A stretch of DNA of 6,379 bases from Verrucomicrobiota bacterium (GCA_009908535.1 JAAAOD010000022.1:1-6379); one strand, 5' to 3'; shown: positions 1 to 6,379, counted from the stretch's first letter. The notes: generated by a model from the letters alone, not told the origin. Numbers and translations: made by a program.

Positions 1-1
1 C

Positions 2-322
2 TCCGGCCTGCCCAGCGACCGCTTCCACTTCTTCGGCTTTCTTCCGCCGAAGTCCGCCGCCCGCAAGCGCTGCCTCGAGGAGCAGGCCGCCGCCCCCGAC
101 ACCCTCATCTTCTACGAATCCCCGCACCGGATCGGGAAATTTCTCGGCGAGATCGAGGAAGTCCTCGGCCCGGATCGTTGCGTCTGCCTCGCCCGCGAGT
201 TGACCAAACGCCACGAAACTATCCTCGCCGGGCCTGTTTCCGAAGTCCGCGCGGCCTTCGCCCAACGGTCCGGCAAAGGCGAATTCGTCCTCCTTGTCGC
301 GAAAGATGGATACAAACTCTAA
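2..322 (+). CDS. rsmI: RsmI, 16S rRNA (cytidine-2'-O)-methyltransferase, C-terminal part (5' end outside window)
   Basis: The open frame enters from the left edge and gives 106 residues before a TAA stop. It carries the signature stretch of the RsmI family: SGLPSDRFHFFGFLP at the very start, FYESPHRI near residue 39, LARELTKRHETI near residue 63 and GEFVLLVA near the end. By family knowledge the enzyme uses S-adenosylmethionine to 2'-O-methylate C1402 of 16S rRNA in the decoding centre, and it belongs to the tetrapyrrole-methylase fold superfamily. The protein stops about ten residues after GEFVLLV. It therefore lacks the 40 to 50 residue helical tail found in the E. coli enzyme; shorter forms are plausible in other phyla. 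The gene runs in the same direction as the phosphatase gene downstream, separated by 128 bp that contain a large inverted repeat. The N-terminal SAM-binding half is not in the window. Confidence 0.95.
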   Translation, partial: SGLPSDRFHFFGFLPPKSAARKRCLEEQAAAPDTLIFYESPHRIGKFLGEIEEVLGPDRCVCLARELTKRHETILAGPVSEVRAAFAQRSGKGEFVLLVAKDGYKL

Positions 323-337
323 GTTCATAACTTCGAG

Positions 338-423
338 GGTTTCACACGGAGACACGGAGGCGCGGAGACACAGAGGAATTTTTCTGATTTCACCTCCGTG
401 TCTCTGTGTCTCCGTGTGAAACC
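338..423. repeat. Long inverted repeat (30-bp stem, 26-nt loop) of GGAGACAC-type units
   Basis: Bases 338-367 pair with 394-423. The outer 18 bp (338-355 with 406-423) are perfect. The inner 12 positions have three non-Watson-Crick pairs (356/405, 360/401, 362/399). All three are G left and T right, so a plus-strand transcript would form an uninterrupted 30-bp stem with G-U wobbles. The arms are themselves made of short direct repeats: GGAGACAC occurs at 348-355 and again at 364-371. The 26-nt loop contains a short T run (380-383), but no T run follows the right arm, so this is not a standard intrinsic terminator. It fills most of the 323-450 gap between rsmI and ppx. Repeats of this look are scattered through many environmental bacterial genomes and are often mis-annotated as short proteins; calling it a dispersed REP-like element is inference. 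Confidence 0.8.
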
Positions 424-450
424 TCCCGTGCCTCCACGCCCCACGCCTCC

Positions 451-1404
451 ATGACCCACCGCGTAGCCATCCTTGATATCGGGAGCAATTCCCTCAAGTG
501 CCTCGTCGCCGAACCGGACGGACATGGCGGCCTTCGCGCGGTCATGGAAGCCACCGAGGAGACCCGCATCAGCGAGGGCATCGGCCGTCATCCACCCCGC
601 CTCGCTCCCGCGTCCATCGAGCGCGGCGTCCTCGCCGTCCACCGCCTCTGGGTGAAATGTCAGGAGATGGCCCCCCTGCTCCGTAGTCGGATTGTCGCGA
701 CAAGCGCGGTGCGCTCCGCCGTGAACGGTCATCTCTTCACCGACGCGGTCCGCGCGAGGACCGGTTGCGAAGTCGAGGTGCTTACCGGAGAGGAGGAAGC
801 CCAGGCCATCGCCCTCGGCGTGCGCACCGATCCCCTCATCGGCCCCCTGCGCGACTTCACCGTCTTTGATCTCGGAGGCGGAAGCATGGAGATCATCGAA
901 TTCGCGGAAAACCGGGTCCATCGCCACACCAGCCTGCCACTGGGCGGGGTCCGGCTCTCGGAATTCTTTTTCACCGATTGCCGCCAACCCATTCCGACGG
1001 AGGAACAACGAGCCCTGCTTGCGCACGTCAGGCATGCCCTTGACCACTGCGGCGTTCCCCTACGCCCGCCCATTGTAGGTTGCAGCGGCGGCCTTGCCAT
1101 CCTGCGCGGGCATTACAGCCGGTCCAATGCCGAGGGCCGTCCGGCGTTCACGCGGGAGCGGCTGCTTCAACTCAGCGAGCGGGTCTGCTCCCTCGACATG
1201 GCCGCCCGGATTCGGGACTGCGGCCTGCCCGAACCGCGCGCGGACATTTTTCCCGCCGCCCTCCTCGTCTTCCGCGTCCTTCTTGAAATGACGGGAACAG
1301 AGGAAATTCTTCACTCCACCCACAATCTGCGCTACGGCCTTGCCGCGAAGGAGCTGGAGGACGAGGCCTCCGATACCGATTCCGCTTCCGTGTTCCAGTT
1401 GTAG
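451..1404 (+). CDS. ppx: Ppx/GppA-family exopolyphosphatase / guanosine pentaphosphate phosphatase
   Basis: The 317-residue protein has the ASKHA-fold phosphatase signature. The first phosphate loop is DIGSNS at residues 9-14. ATSAVRSAVN follows at 83-92, then TGEEEA at 112-117, which corresponds to the catalytic-glutamate region of E. coli PPX. The second phosphate loop FDLGGGS is at 139-145, LPLGGVRLSE at 162-171, GCSGG at 210-214 and RADIFPAALLVF at 263-274. Its length fits the short, two-domain form without the C-terminal HD-like domain of E. coli PPX. Known members split phosphate from polyphosphate or convert pppGpp to ppGpp in the cytoplasm; the sequence alone does not say which. I chose ATG 451 because the family motif begins eight residues later. 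The longer GTG start at 406 would translate part of the upstream inverted repeat. Neither start has a visible Shine-Dalgarno sequence; the bases before ATG 451 are pyrimidine-rich. The last 73 bp overlap the end of convergent ctaG. Confidence 0.92.
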   Translation: MTHRVAILDIGSNSLKCLVAEPDGHGGLRAVMEATEETRISEGIGRHPPRLAPASIERGVLAVHRLWVKCQEMAPLLRSRIVATSAVRSAVNGHLFTDAVRARTGCEVEVLTGEEEAQAIALGVRTDPLIGPLRDFTVFDLGGGSMEIIEFAENRVHRHTSLPLGGVRLSEFFFTDCRQPIPTEEQRALLAHVRHALDHCGVPLRPPIVGCSGGLAILRGHYSRSNAEGRPAFTRERLLQLSERVCSLDMAARIRDCGLPEPRADIFPAALLVFRVLLEMTGTEEILHSTHNLRYGLAAKELEDEASDTDSASVFQL

Positions 1405-2153
1405 AAGGCCCTGCCGATGAGGACGAGGCTTAGAATCATATTCGCGATTTTCATGAGAAGCCCCCCCAGCACCTGGTCCCCCATCGGATCCAGGAAGGTG
1501 ATCCGCGGGGCAAGTTCATAGGTCGGATACAGCACTTCCGGGGAAAAGGTCAGGATCGCGAACAGCGGGATCTGCGCCACCATGAGCAGAAAAATGTAGA
1601 GGATCTGCGCCCCCCAGTTTACCGGCGGGAGCAGTCGTGAACGGCTCAATACGGGCCAAAGCATCTGGACCGAAGCGACGTAGAGGGTCACGTGTTCCAG
1701 CATGTGGATCCGCTTGTCGTGCAGGGCCGCCTCGTACAGGGCCGGAAAGTGCCACCCGCAAAAGACCATCGTGAAACAGAAGCCCGCCACGGCCGGGTGA
1801 ACGAGGAAGCGCGCGACCGGATAGGCCCTGGGAAACCGGTCCAGCAGGCCGTCGATCAGCCATGCCGGCAGGGCCAGCACCGTCAGCACGGCCGTGATGT
1901 ACATGAGGATGTTGTGCTGCACCATGTGCGCGCTGAAGAGAAACCCCTCCCCCAGCGCGTCAAGCGGGGACCCGACCGCGAGATAAAAGCTGACCACCCC
2001 CAGGCCAAACCAGATCGAGGGCTTGACCGGAAAGCCCGCGCAGGGATCGAGTTCCTGCCGCAAAGGCACGATCAGCATGGCATACAACCAGACGACGAGA
2101 AGGATCCCGATCAACAGGGACGGCTCGGTATGCCAGTGGATCCACTCGACCAT
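1332..2153 (-). CDS. ctaG: CtaG, caa3-type cytochrome c oxidase assembly factor
   Basis: This 273-residue membrane protein has about seven predicted transmembrane segments, near residues 13-33, 46-64, 74-99, 117-136, 150-168, 180-203 and 227-248. It shows the conserved polar pattern of the caa3_CtaG family: HMVQH at 76-80, CGWHFP at 132-137, HMLEH at 150-154 and DPMGDQVLGGLLM at 222-234. The family is required for active caa3 oxidase in Bacillus and is thought to help build the CuB site of subunit I; the histidines are plausible metal ligands, which is inference. It is the last gene of the cox operon, 30 bp after coxD. A weak GGAAG ribosome binding site (2164-2168) lies 10 nt before the ATG. 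The C-terminal tail (about residues 255-273) is serine-rich, unconserved in appearance, and is encoded opposite the end of ppx. Confidence 0.93.
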   Translation of the reverse strand: MVEWIHWHTEPSLLIGILLVVWLYAMLIVPLRQELDPCAGFPVKPSIWFGLGVVSFYLAVGSPLDALGEGFLFSAHMVQHNILMYITAVLTVLALPAWLIDGLLDRFPRAYPVARFLVHPAVAGFCFTMVFCGWHFPALYEAALHDKRIHMLEHVTLYVASVQMLWPVLSRSRLLPPVNWGAQILYIFLLMVAQIPLFAILTFSPEVLYPTYELAPRITFLDPMGDQVLGGLLMKIANMILSLVLIGRAFYNWNTEAESVSEASSSSSFAARP

Positions 2154-2183
2154 GATGCTGCCGCTTCCGTTGTGCCGAAGCCT

Positions 2184-2528
2184 CTACATTCCGGGCGCGC
2201 CCGACGGATCCGGCTCAAAGAGGTAAAGGAGCGCTGTCACCGTTCCCGTCGCGATGAAAAGTCCGATCATGAAAAGGATTGTACAAAGGGCCCGATCCCA
2301 CCGCAGGTGCATGAACCACCAGATGACGGCAAGGAACTTCACCAGGGACAATACCGCAAGGGAGGAGAAGACGATGACCTTGTGGATGGGGATATAAATG
2401 ATAACGATCTCCACCGCTGTGATGAGGATCAGGGCCATCGCCACGTTGAAGAAGGTGAAGTACTTCGCATGCTCCTCCTGGAGGTGTTCGTGATGGTGGA
2501 AGCCGGGTTCCTGCTCTGCAGTGCTCAT
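2184..2528 (-). CDS. coxD: Cytochrome c oxidase subunit IV (CtaF/CoxD type)
   Basis: The 114-residue protein has three hydrophobic segments, near residues 25-46, 51-72 and 80-103, the usual layout of the prokaryotic COX4 family. The typical core VKFLAVIWWFMHLRWD lies at 63-78, ending the second helix. The N-terminus is short, soluble and histidine-rich (HHHEH at 11-15), with no known role. In characterised oxidases this small subunit packs against the catalytic core and supports assembly or stability; it binds no redox cofactor. The gene sits 24 bp after coxC and 30 bp before ctaG. Its ATG is well supported by an AGGAG ribosome binding site six bases upstream. Position in the operon and fold agree, so the assignment is firm even though the family is poorly conserved. 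Confidence 0.93.
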   Translation of the reverse strand: MSTAEQEPGFHHHEHLQEEHAKYFTFFNVAMALILITAVEIVIIYIPIHKVIVFSSLAVLSLVKFLAVIWWFMHLRWDRALCTILFMIGLFIATGTVTALLYLFEPDPSGAPGM

Positions 2529-2534
2529 GACTTT

Positions 2535-2539
2535 CTCCT
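2535..2539 (-). promoter_or_regulatory. Ribosome binding site of coxD
   Basis: On the minus strand the sequence reads AGGAGAAAGTC followed by the coxD ATG. The AGGAG core lies six bases before the start codon, a strong Shine-Dalgarno match that fixes the start at 2528. Confidence 0.8.
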
Positions 2540-2552
2540 GAAGCTGGTTTTC

Positions 2553-3173
2553 TTAAAGGTATTCGACAAGGTAAACGCCGGTGAAAATGACGATCCAGAC
2601 GATGTCGACAAAGTGCCAGTAAAGCCCCGCCACCTCGAGATCGAGGGAGTTCTCCCGTTTGAATCTGCCCGTGAAGGAGTAGATCAGCCACCCCAGCAGC
2701 CAGAGAATCCCAAGGGCTACGTGCACGCCATGCGTGCCCGTCAGCACATAAAAGGTCGATCCGAAGACACTGCTGGAAAGGGTCAGGCCCTTGTCATGCA
2801 CGAAATGGGTGAATTCGTACACCTGACCACCGAGAAAAATAAGACCGAAGAAAATCACCCCGCCGAGGAACCACTGCATGCCGCGGAGATTGTTCTTGTG
2901 CGCCGCCGAAACACTCAGCGCCATCAGGAACGAACTCATCAGCAGGATGAAGGAACTGAAGCCCGTCAACTCGATGTCGAAGATCGCCGTTGGTTCCACC
3001 ACTCCGGGGTAAACCTTGCGATAAATGAGATGCGTGCTGATCAGGGTCCCGAAAAACATGCAGTCGGAGGCTAGAAAGGCCCACATGGCCATCTTCTTGT
3101 GCTCGACTCCGGTGTTCGTCTTCTTCAGCTCCTCAAGCGGATCGGTGGCGGTATGGGCTGCGGCTTCTGACAT
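2553..3173 (-). CDS. coxC: Cytochrome c oxidase subunit III
   Basis: The 206-residue protein has five predicted membrane helices, near residues 28-50, 68-90, 97-117, 140-163 and 183-203. That is the short bacterial form (CtaE/CyoC-like), lacking the first two helices of the seven-helix mitochondrial type. Diagnostic motifs are MWAFLASDCMFFGTL at 30-44, TGTHGVHV at 145-152 and LYWHFVDIVWI at 184-194. Subunit III carries no redox centre; in studied oxidases it stabilises subunit I and sustains proton uptake through the D-channel. The gene follows coxA with a 42-bp gap and precedes coxD by 24 bp. The ATG gives a normal soluble N-terminus of about 27 residues, but it has no recognisable Shine-Dalgarno sequence. 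The bases where one would sit are a T-rich stretch, preceded by a 13-bp tandem repeat. Confidence 0.96.
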   Translation of the reverse strand: MSEAAAHTATDPLEELKKTNTGVEHKKMAMWAFLASDCMFFGTLISTHLIYRKVYPGVVEPTAIFDIELTGFSSFILLMSSFLMALSVSAAHKNNLRGMQWFLGGVIFFGLIFLGGQVYEFTHFVHDKGLTLSSSVFGSTFYVLTGTHGVHVALGILWLLGWLIYSFTGRFKRENSLDLEVAGLYWHFVDIVWIVIFTGVYLVEYL

Positions 3174-3182
3174 ATCAAAAAA

Positions 3183-3215
3183 TCGGTTCTCGGCCTCGGT
3201 TCTCGGCTCTCGGTC
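3183..3215. repeat. Short tandem repeat in the coxA-coxC gap
   Basis: TCGGTTCTCGGCC (3183-3195) is followed directly by TCGGTTCTCGGCT (3196-3208), then a degenerate part copy CTCGGTC (3209-3215) reaching the coxA stop codon. On the coding strand it reads as CCGAGAACCGA units. It occupies most of the 42-bp space between coxA and coxC and leaves no obvious ribosome binding site for coxC. Two and a half units of 13 bp are seen directly; any function or wider dispersal in the genome is unknown. Confidence 0.75.
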
Positions 3216-5186
3216 TCATTTCTCCTCGGCATCCCGGAGATCTTCCGGATCGGGATGCAGGTGATAACCTCCCGGTCCCTCCAGGGCCCAGAAGACGATC
3301 GCGACAAAGGTCAGGAGCAGCCCCGGAACGGTCATGTGCAGAAGGGAGACGTCCACTTCCCCGCCCACGAAGGGCAGAAGAGCTTCCAGCGGCTGGCCGT
3401 GAAATACCATGCCGAGGGCAGCAAAAAAGAGCCCGATCGCCACCACCAGCGGCCACCAGGACTGGTCCGGCATGTGGAGGCCGTGGTGATCCGGGGCCAC
3501 CTTGGCCATGCGCTTTTCCGGCTTCCCGTATTTGTTCTCCCATACCTGGTCGCGGGACTTGATATGCGGGGTGTAGGCGAAATTGTAGGACTTCGGCGGA
3601 CTGGCGGTATCCCACTCGAGGGTGCGGGCGTCCCACGGGTCGTTCTCGCACCGCTTCCCTTTCAGGCAGGTATAGACGATCTGGATGACGACGGCGAGGA
3701 TGCCGAAACCGAGGATCATCGCCCCGACCGTCGACCAGAGATTGGCCTCGTTCCAACCCATCTCCGCCTTGTAGGTGTGGGTCCGGCGCGGCATGCCCGT
3801 CATCCCGAGGATATGCATCGGGAAAAAGGCGAGATTGAAGCCGATGAAGATCGTGTAGAAGAAAATTTTTCCCAGCCCGTCGTCCATCATCTTCCCGGTC
3901 ACTTTCGGGAACCAATAGTAGATCCCGCACAGCAACGCGAAGATGGAGCCTCCGATGAGCACGTAGTGAAAATGCGCGACAACGAAATAGCTGTCCTGCT
4001 GCTGCGCGTCCACGGGCGGCGAACTGTGCATGATGCCGGTGAAGCCGCCGATCATGAACATCCAGATGAACCCGAGGGCGAAGAGCATCGGCGTCGTGAA
4101 ACGCAGGCGGCCGCCCCAGAGGGTCCCGATCCAGTTGAAGATCTTCACCCCGGTGGGAATGGCGATGAGCATGGTGAGAAAGGCGAAGGCGGAGGTCGCA
4201 ATGATTCCCAATCCGGTTGTGAACATATGGTGGCTCCAGACCGCGAAGCCGAGGAAGCCGATGACCGCGCCGGAAAAGACCACCAGCGGATAGCCGAAGA
4301 GCGGCTTGCGCGAGAAGACCGGCAGCACCTCCGAGATGATGCCCATCGCCGGCAGGATGAGGATGTACACTTCCGGGTGCCCGAATATCCAGAAGAGGTG
4401 CTGCCACAGGATCGGCTTCCCCCCGTTCACGGCATCGAAAAAGGACGTTCCGAAATGGCGGTCAAACATCAGTTCGACAAGGGCGATGGTGATGGCCGGG
4501 AAAGCGAGGATGATGAGGAAGGAAGTGATCAGGGTCATCCACGTGAAGACCGGAAGCCGCATCATGCTCAGCCCGGGAGCCCGCATGTTCAGGATCGTCG
4601 TGATGAAATTGAAGGAGCCCATCAGCGAGGAGATGCCCAGCACCTGCAGCCCCATGATCCAGAAATCCGTGCCCATGTCCGGACTGAACTGGCGCGAGGT
4701 CATGGGCGCGTAGCCGAACCAGCCGATCGCCGGCGCCCCGCCCTGGAAAAACCAGCTCAGGTTCAGCAGCAGCCCGCCCGCAATAAAGGCCCAGAGCCCG
4801 AGGGCGTTCATGCGCGGAAAGGCCACGTCCCTCGCCCCGATCTGCAGCGGCATCATGTAGTTGAAGAAGGCCGCGCTCAGTGGCATGACGGCGAGGAAGA
4901 TCATCGTCGTGCCGTGCATCGTGAAGAGCTGGTTGTACATCTCCGCGGAAATGAGATTGTTTTCCGGAATTGCCAGCTGAAGGCGGATGATCAGCGCCTC
5001 CACTCCCCCAAGCAGAAAGAAGAAAAGCGCGGCGATGGCGTATCCGATGCCGATTTTCTTGTGGTCGACGGTGGTGAGAAAGCCGACAAGCCCGGTGGCC
5101 CGTAAAGGCCGCCTCCAGGTGTTGCCCCCGGCGGGTACATCGGGGGCCGGGGAGTCGACGTGTTCAGGACTGACCGTGGTGGACAT
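3216..5186 (-). CDS. coxA: Cytochrome c oxidase subunit I (caa3 type, A1-family haem-copper oxidase)
   Basis: The 656-residue protein (also called CtaD) is the catalytic core that reduces O2 to water and pumps protons. All expected residues are visible. H91 (in TMHGTTMIF) and H407 are the low-spin haem ligands, and H405 (in AHFHYVL) binds the high-spin haem. H270, H319 and H320 bind CuB, and Y274 of HPEVY is the tyrosine that cross-links to H270. The D-channel is marked by D120 (in IGARDVAFPRMN) and E272 of HPEVY, which places it in the A1 class. The K-channel has T345 and K348 (IPTGVK). The canonical twelve-helix core is followed by a soluble stretch at about 505-570 and two further helices at about 577-595 and 615-634. 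That extended form is known from Bacillus-type caa3 subunit I, so it is not a subunit III fusion; subunit III is separate. The start is supported by AAGGAG eight bases upstream. Confidence 0.98.
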   Translation of the reverse strand: MSTTVSPEHVDSPAPDVPAGGNTWRRPLRATGLVGFLTTVDHKKIGIGYAIAALFFFLLGGVEALIIRLQLAIPENNLISAEMYNQLFTMHGTTMIFLAVMPLSAAFFNYMMPLQIGARDVAFPRMNALGLWAFIAGGLLLNLSWFFQGGAPAIGWFGYAPMTSRQFSPDMGTDFWIMGLQVLGISSLMGSFNFITTILNMRAPGLSMMRLPVFTWMTLITSFLIILAFPAITIALVELMFDRHFGTSFFDAVNGGKPILWQHLFWIFGHPEVYILILPAMGIISEVLPVFSRKPLFGYPLVVFSGAVIGFLGFAVWSHHMFTTGLGIIATSAFAFLTMLIAIPTGVKIFNWIGTLWGGRLRFTTPMLFALGFIWMFMIGGFTGIMHSSPPVDAQQQDSYFVVAHFHYVLIGGSIFALLCGIYYWFPKVTGKMMDDGLGKIFFYTIFIGFNLAFFPMHILGMTGMPRRTHTYKAEMGWNEANLWSTVGAMILGFGILAVVIQIVYTCLKGKRCENDPWDARTLEWDTASPPKSYNFAYTPHIKSRDQVWENKYGKPEKRMAKVAPDHHGLHMPDQSWWPLVVAIGLFFAALGMVFHGQPLEALLPFVGGEVDVSLLHMTVPGLLLTFVAIVFWALEGPGGYHLHPDPEDLRDAEEK

Positions 5187-5194
5187 AAAGCGGG

Positions 5195-5200
5195 CTCCTT
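5195..5200 (-). promoter_or_regulatory. Ribosome binding site of coxA
   Basis: AAGGAG on the minus strand lies eight bases before the coxA ATG and just after the coxB stop codon. It fixes the coxA start at 5186. The 19-bp gap between the genes leaves little room for anything else. Confidence 0.85.
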
Positions 5201-5205
5201 GGAGG

Positions 5206-6354
5206 TTACTGAAGGGTGTAGAGGTAGGCGACGAGGTCCTCGATGTCGGACTTGCTCAGCTCGGCGTCCTTCAATCCCTCCATCTGCACTTCGCGCGGAT
5301 TGTTCGGATCGGGAAATCCGTACCACATGTAGTTGCCGGGCTTGATTTTGTTCGGCTCTTCAATCCAGCGGGCAAGGTTGGCGGGTTCGTTGTCCAGCCA
5401 TCCCGCCGCGATCGTAAGGCGACTGCCGAAATGGGCGAGGTTCGGACCCATCGTCTGTACACGCGAATCGACGCTGTGGCAGCGCGCGCAATGAGAGGTG
5501 AAAAGCTCCGCCCCGCGCTGCAGGGTTTCGATTTTTTCCGGTGTATCCACTTTTTCGAGCGCCACGGGCCGGTAAGAACCGTCCGCCTTCACAGTCGTCC
5601 GCAGCTGCTCCCGCCGCCACTGCTCCCATTCCTCCTCGGGAATGGCCCGCGCCCGGAAAAGCATGTAGGCGTGCGAGTCCCCGCAGTACTCCGCGCACTG
5701 GCCCCAGAAAACGCCCGGCTCGTCCGCCTTGATCCACATCGTGTTGTCCTCTCCCGGAATAAGGTCTGTCTTCCCCGCCAGCTTGGGCAGCCAGAAGCTG
5801 TGGATCACGTCCTTGGCCTCAAGGTTCAGCTTCACCGCCCGGCCGGCCGGGAAGACCAGCTCGTTGGCGGTGTGGATCCCCGTCTCCGGATACTCGAACC
5901 CCCACCACCACCGGTAGCCGTGGACGTTCACCGTAACGGCGTTCTCCGCGTACTCCGCCGGCACCTTCTTCTTCAGAAGGATCCCGCCGAAGGTCGGCAC
6001 CGCGATGATGACCAGAAGAAGAGCCGATCCCGCGACAAGGCCCAGCTCGATCAGCGGGTGCCCGTGCGATTGGGGCGGAATGTAGTTGGGATCATCCCCT
6101 TCGCGCTGCCGGAACCGCCACATCGCCACGGCAAGGGCGCCGCCTACGGTGACAAACAGAAAGAGCGTGACCCAAAGGGTGAGATAGAAAATGTCCGCCT
6201 GGTTCTGCGCCACCGGCCCGAGGGGATCGAGCGCCGACTGCAGGCCGCGGACGTTGAAAAGGCCTTCCTCCCCGCCGACCCGCAGGCACTGGGGAATGGA
6301 AATCAGAAAGAGAAGAACAAGGAATCCGATCCAGAGGTTTCCGATACGTTTCAT
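5206..6354 (-). CDS. coxB: Cytochrome c oxidase subunit II with fused C-terminal cytochrome c domain
   Basis: The 382-residue protein (also called CtaC) has an N-terminal hydrophobic signal or anchor (residues 8-22). Two membrane helices follow, near 55-79 and 101-122, then an exported CuA domain and a haem c domain. CuA ligands are all present: H185 (in VIHSFWLP), C220, E222, C224, H228 and M231 (in CAEYCGDSHAYM). The c-type haem site is CARCH at 289-293; M343 (in KPGNYMW) is the best axial-ligand candidate, with M358 an alternative. The fusion defines a caa3-type oxidase, in which the attached cytochrome c hands electrons to CuA. C23 follows IPQ, which is not a good lipobox, so lipid attachment is doubtful. 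It is the first operon gene visible and lies 19 bp before coxA. A weak GGAA sits five bases before the ATG. Only 25 bp upstream are in the window, so the promoter cannot be judged. Confidence 0.97.
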   Translation of the reverse strand: MKRIGNLWIGFLVLLFLISIPQCLRVGGEEGLFNVRGLQSALDPLGPVAQNQADIFYLTLWVTLFLFVTVGGALAVAMWRFRQREGDDPNYIPPQSHGHPLIELGLVAGSALLLVIIAVPTFGGILLKKKVPAEYAENAVTVNVHGYRWWWGFEYPETGIHTANELVFPAGRAVKLNLEAKDVIHSFWLPKLAGKTDLIPGEDNTMWIKADEPGVFWGQCAEYCGDSHAYMLFRARAIPEEEWEQWRREQLRTTVKADGSYRPVALEKVDTPEKIETLQRGAELFTSHCARCHSVDSRVQTMGPNLAHFGSRLTIAAGWLDNEPANLARWIEEPNKIKPGNYMWYGFPDPNNPREVQMEGLKDAELSKSDIEDLVAYLYTLQ

Positions 6355-6379
6355 GGCAGTTCCGGAAAGGTGAAGTCTT

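Noticed and set aside
338..423. Reading the inverted repeat as a rho-independent terminator of rsmI
   Set aside because: The stem is far longer than usual, the loop is 26 nt, and no T run follows the right arm in the plus direction. A terminator role cannot be excluded but lacks the hallmark.
338..423. CRISPR-like array because of repeated GGAGACAC units
   Set aside because: Units are only 8 bp, are spaced by 8 bp, and lie in inverted arms. There are no regular spacers and no cas genes in the window.
325..1047. A 240-residue minus-strand open frame antisense to ppx, ending in CLRVKPSKL
   Set aside because: Its C-terminal end is only the translated inverted repeat, and the rest is antisense to the conserved Ppx motifs. 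This kind of repeat-derived peptide is a well-known annotation artefact.
1692..3074. A 460-residue plus-strand open frame spanning ctaG, coxD and coxC
   Set aside because: It crosses three well-supported genes on the opposite strand. Its product is highly charged with no domain signature, so it is a shadow frame.
3216..3700. Possible fusion of subunit I with subunit III at the C-terminus of CoxA
   Set aside because: Only two extra helices follow the twelve-helix core, none of the subunit III motifs is present there, and a complete separate coxC follows. The 14-helix form is known for caa3 subunit I.
3255..5105. A 616-residue open frame on the plus strand antisense to coxA
   Set aside because: It is a mirror frame produced by the GC-rich codon usage of coxA. 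Its translation is a low-complexity mix of charged residues, His, Pro and Gly with no recognisable domain, while coxA on the other strand has every catalytic residue.

Overview
This is a GC-rich bacterial chromosome segment holding an ordinary set of core genes. I found no undescribed system in it. The main content is a five-gene minus-strand operon for a caa3-type haem-copper cytochrome c oxidase. In transcription order it reads subunit II with a fused cytochrome c domain (coxB), subunit I (coxA/ctaD), subunit III (coxC/ctaE), subunit IV (coxD/ctaF) and the assembly factor ctaG. The order matches the ctaCDEFG arrangement known from Bacillus and many other aerobes. Gaps between genes are 19 to 42 bp, so co-transcription is likely. 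The promoter, and any haem A synthesis or Sco copper-delivery genes, would lie beyond the right edge.

The left part carries two plus-strand genes. One is the C-terminal part of rsmI, a 16S rRNA 2'-O-methyltransferase cut by the left window edge. The other is a complete Ppx/GppA-family phosphatase gene. The 128 bp between them hold a long inverted repeat built from GGAGACAC-like units. The phosphatase gene and the cox operon converge, and their coding ends overlap by 73 bp.

Functionally, CoxB takes electrons through its own haem c and CuA centre and passes them to haem a and the haem a3/CuB site of CoxA, where O2 is reduced and protons are pumped. CoxC and CoxD complete the membrane complex, and CtaG is thought to help insert copper. 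RsmI (ribosome modification) and Ppx (polyphosphate or (p)ppGpp turnover) have no evident functional tie to the oxidase.

The organism is an aerobic, or at least oxygen-respiring, Gram-negative-like bacterium. The two intergenic repeat types (GGAGACACGGAG-like and CCGAGAACCGAG-like) and the short RsmI suggest Verrucomicrobiota or a related PVC lineage. That is a weak inference from general familiarity, not something the sequence proves. The most noteworthy non-coding features are the 30-bp hairpin before ppx and the tandem repeat that occupies the place of the coxC ribosome binding site.
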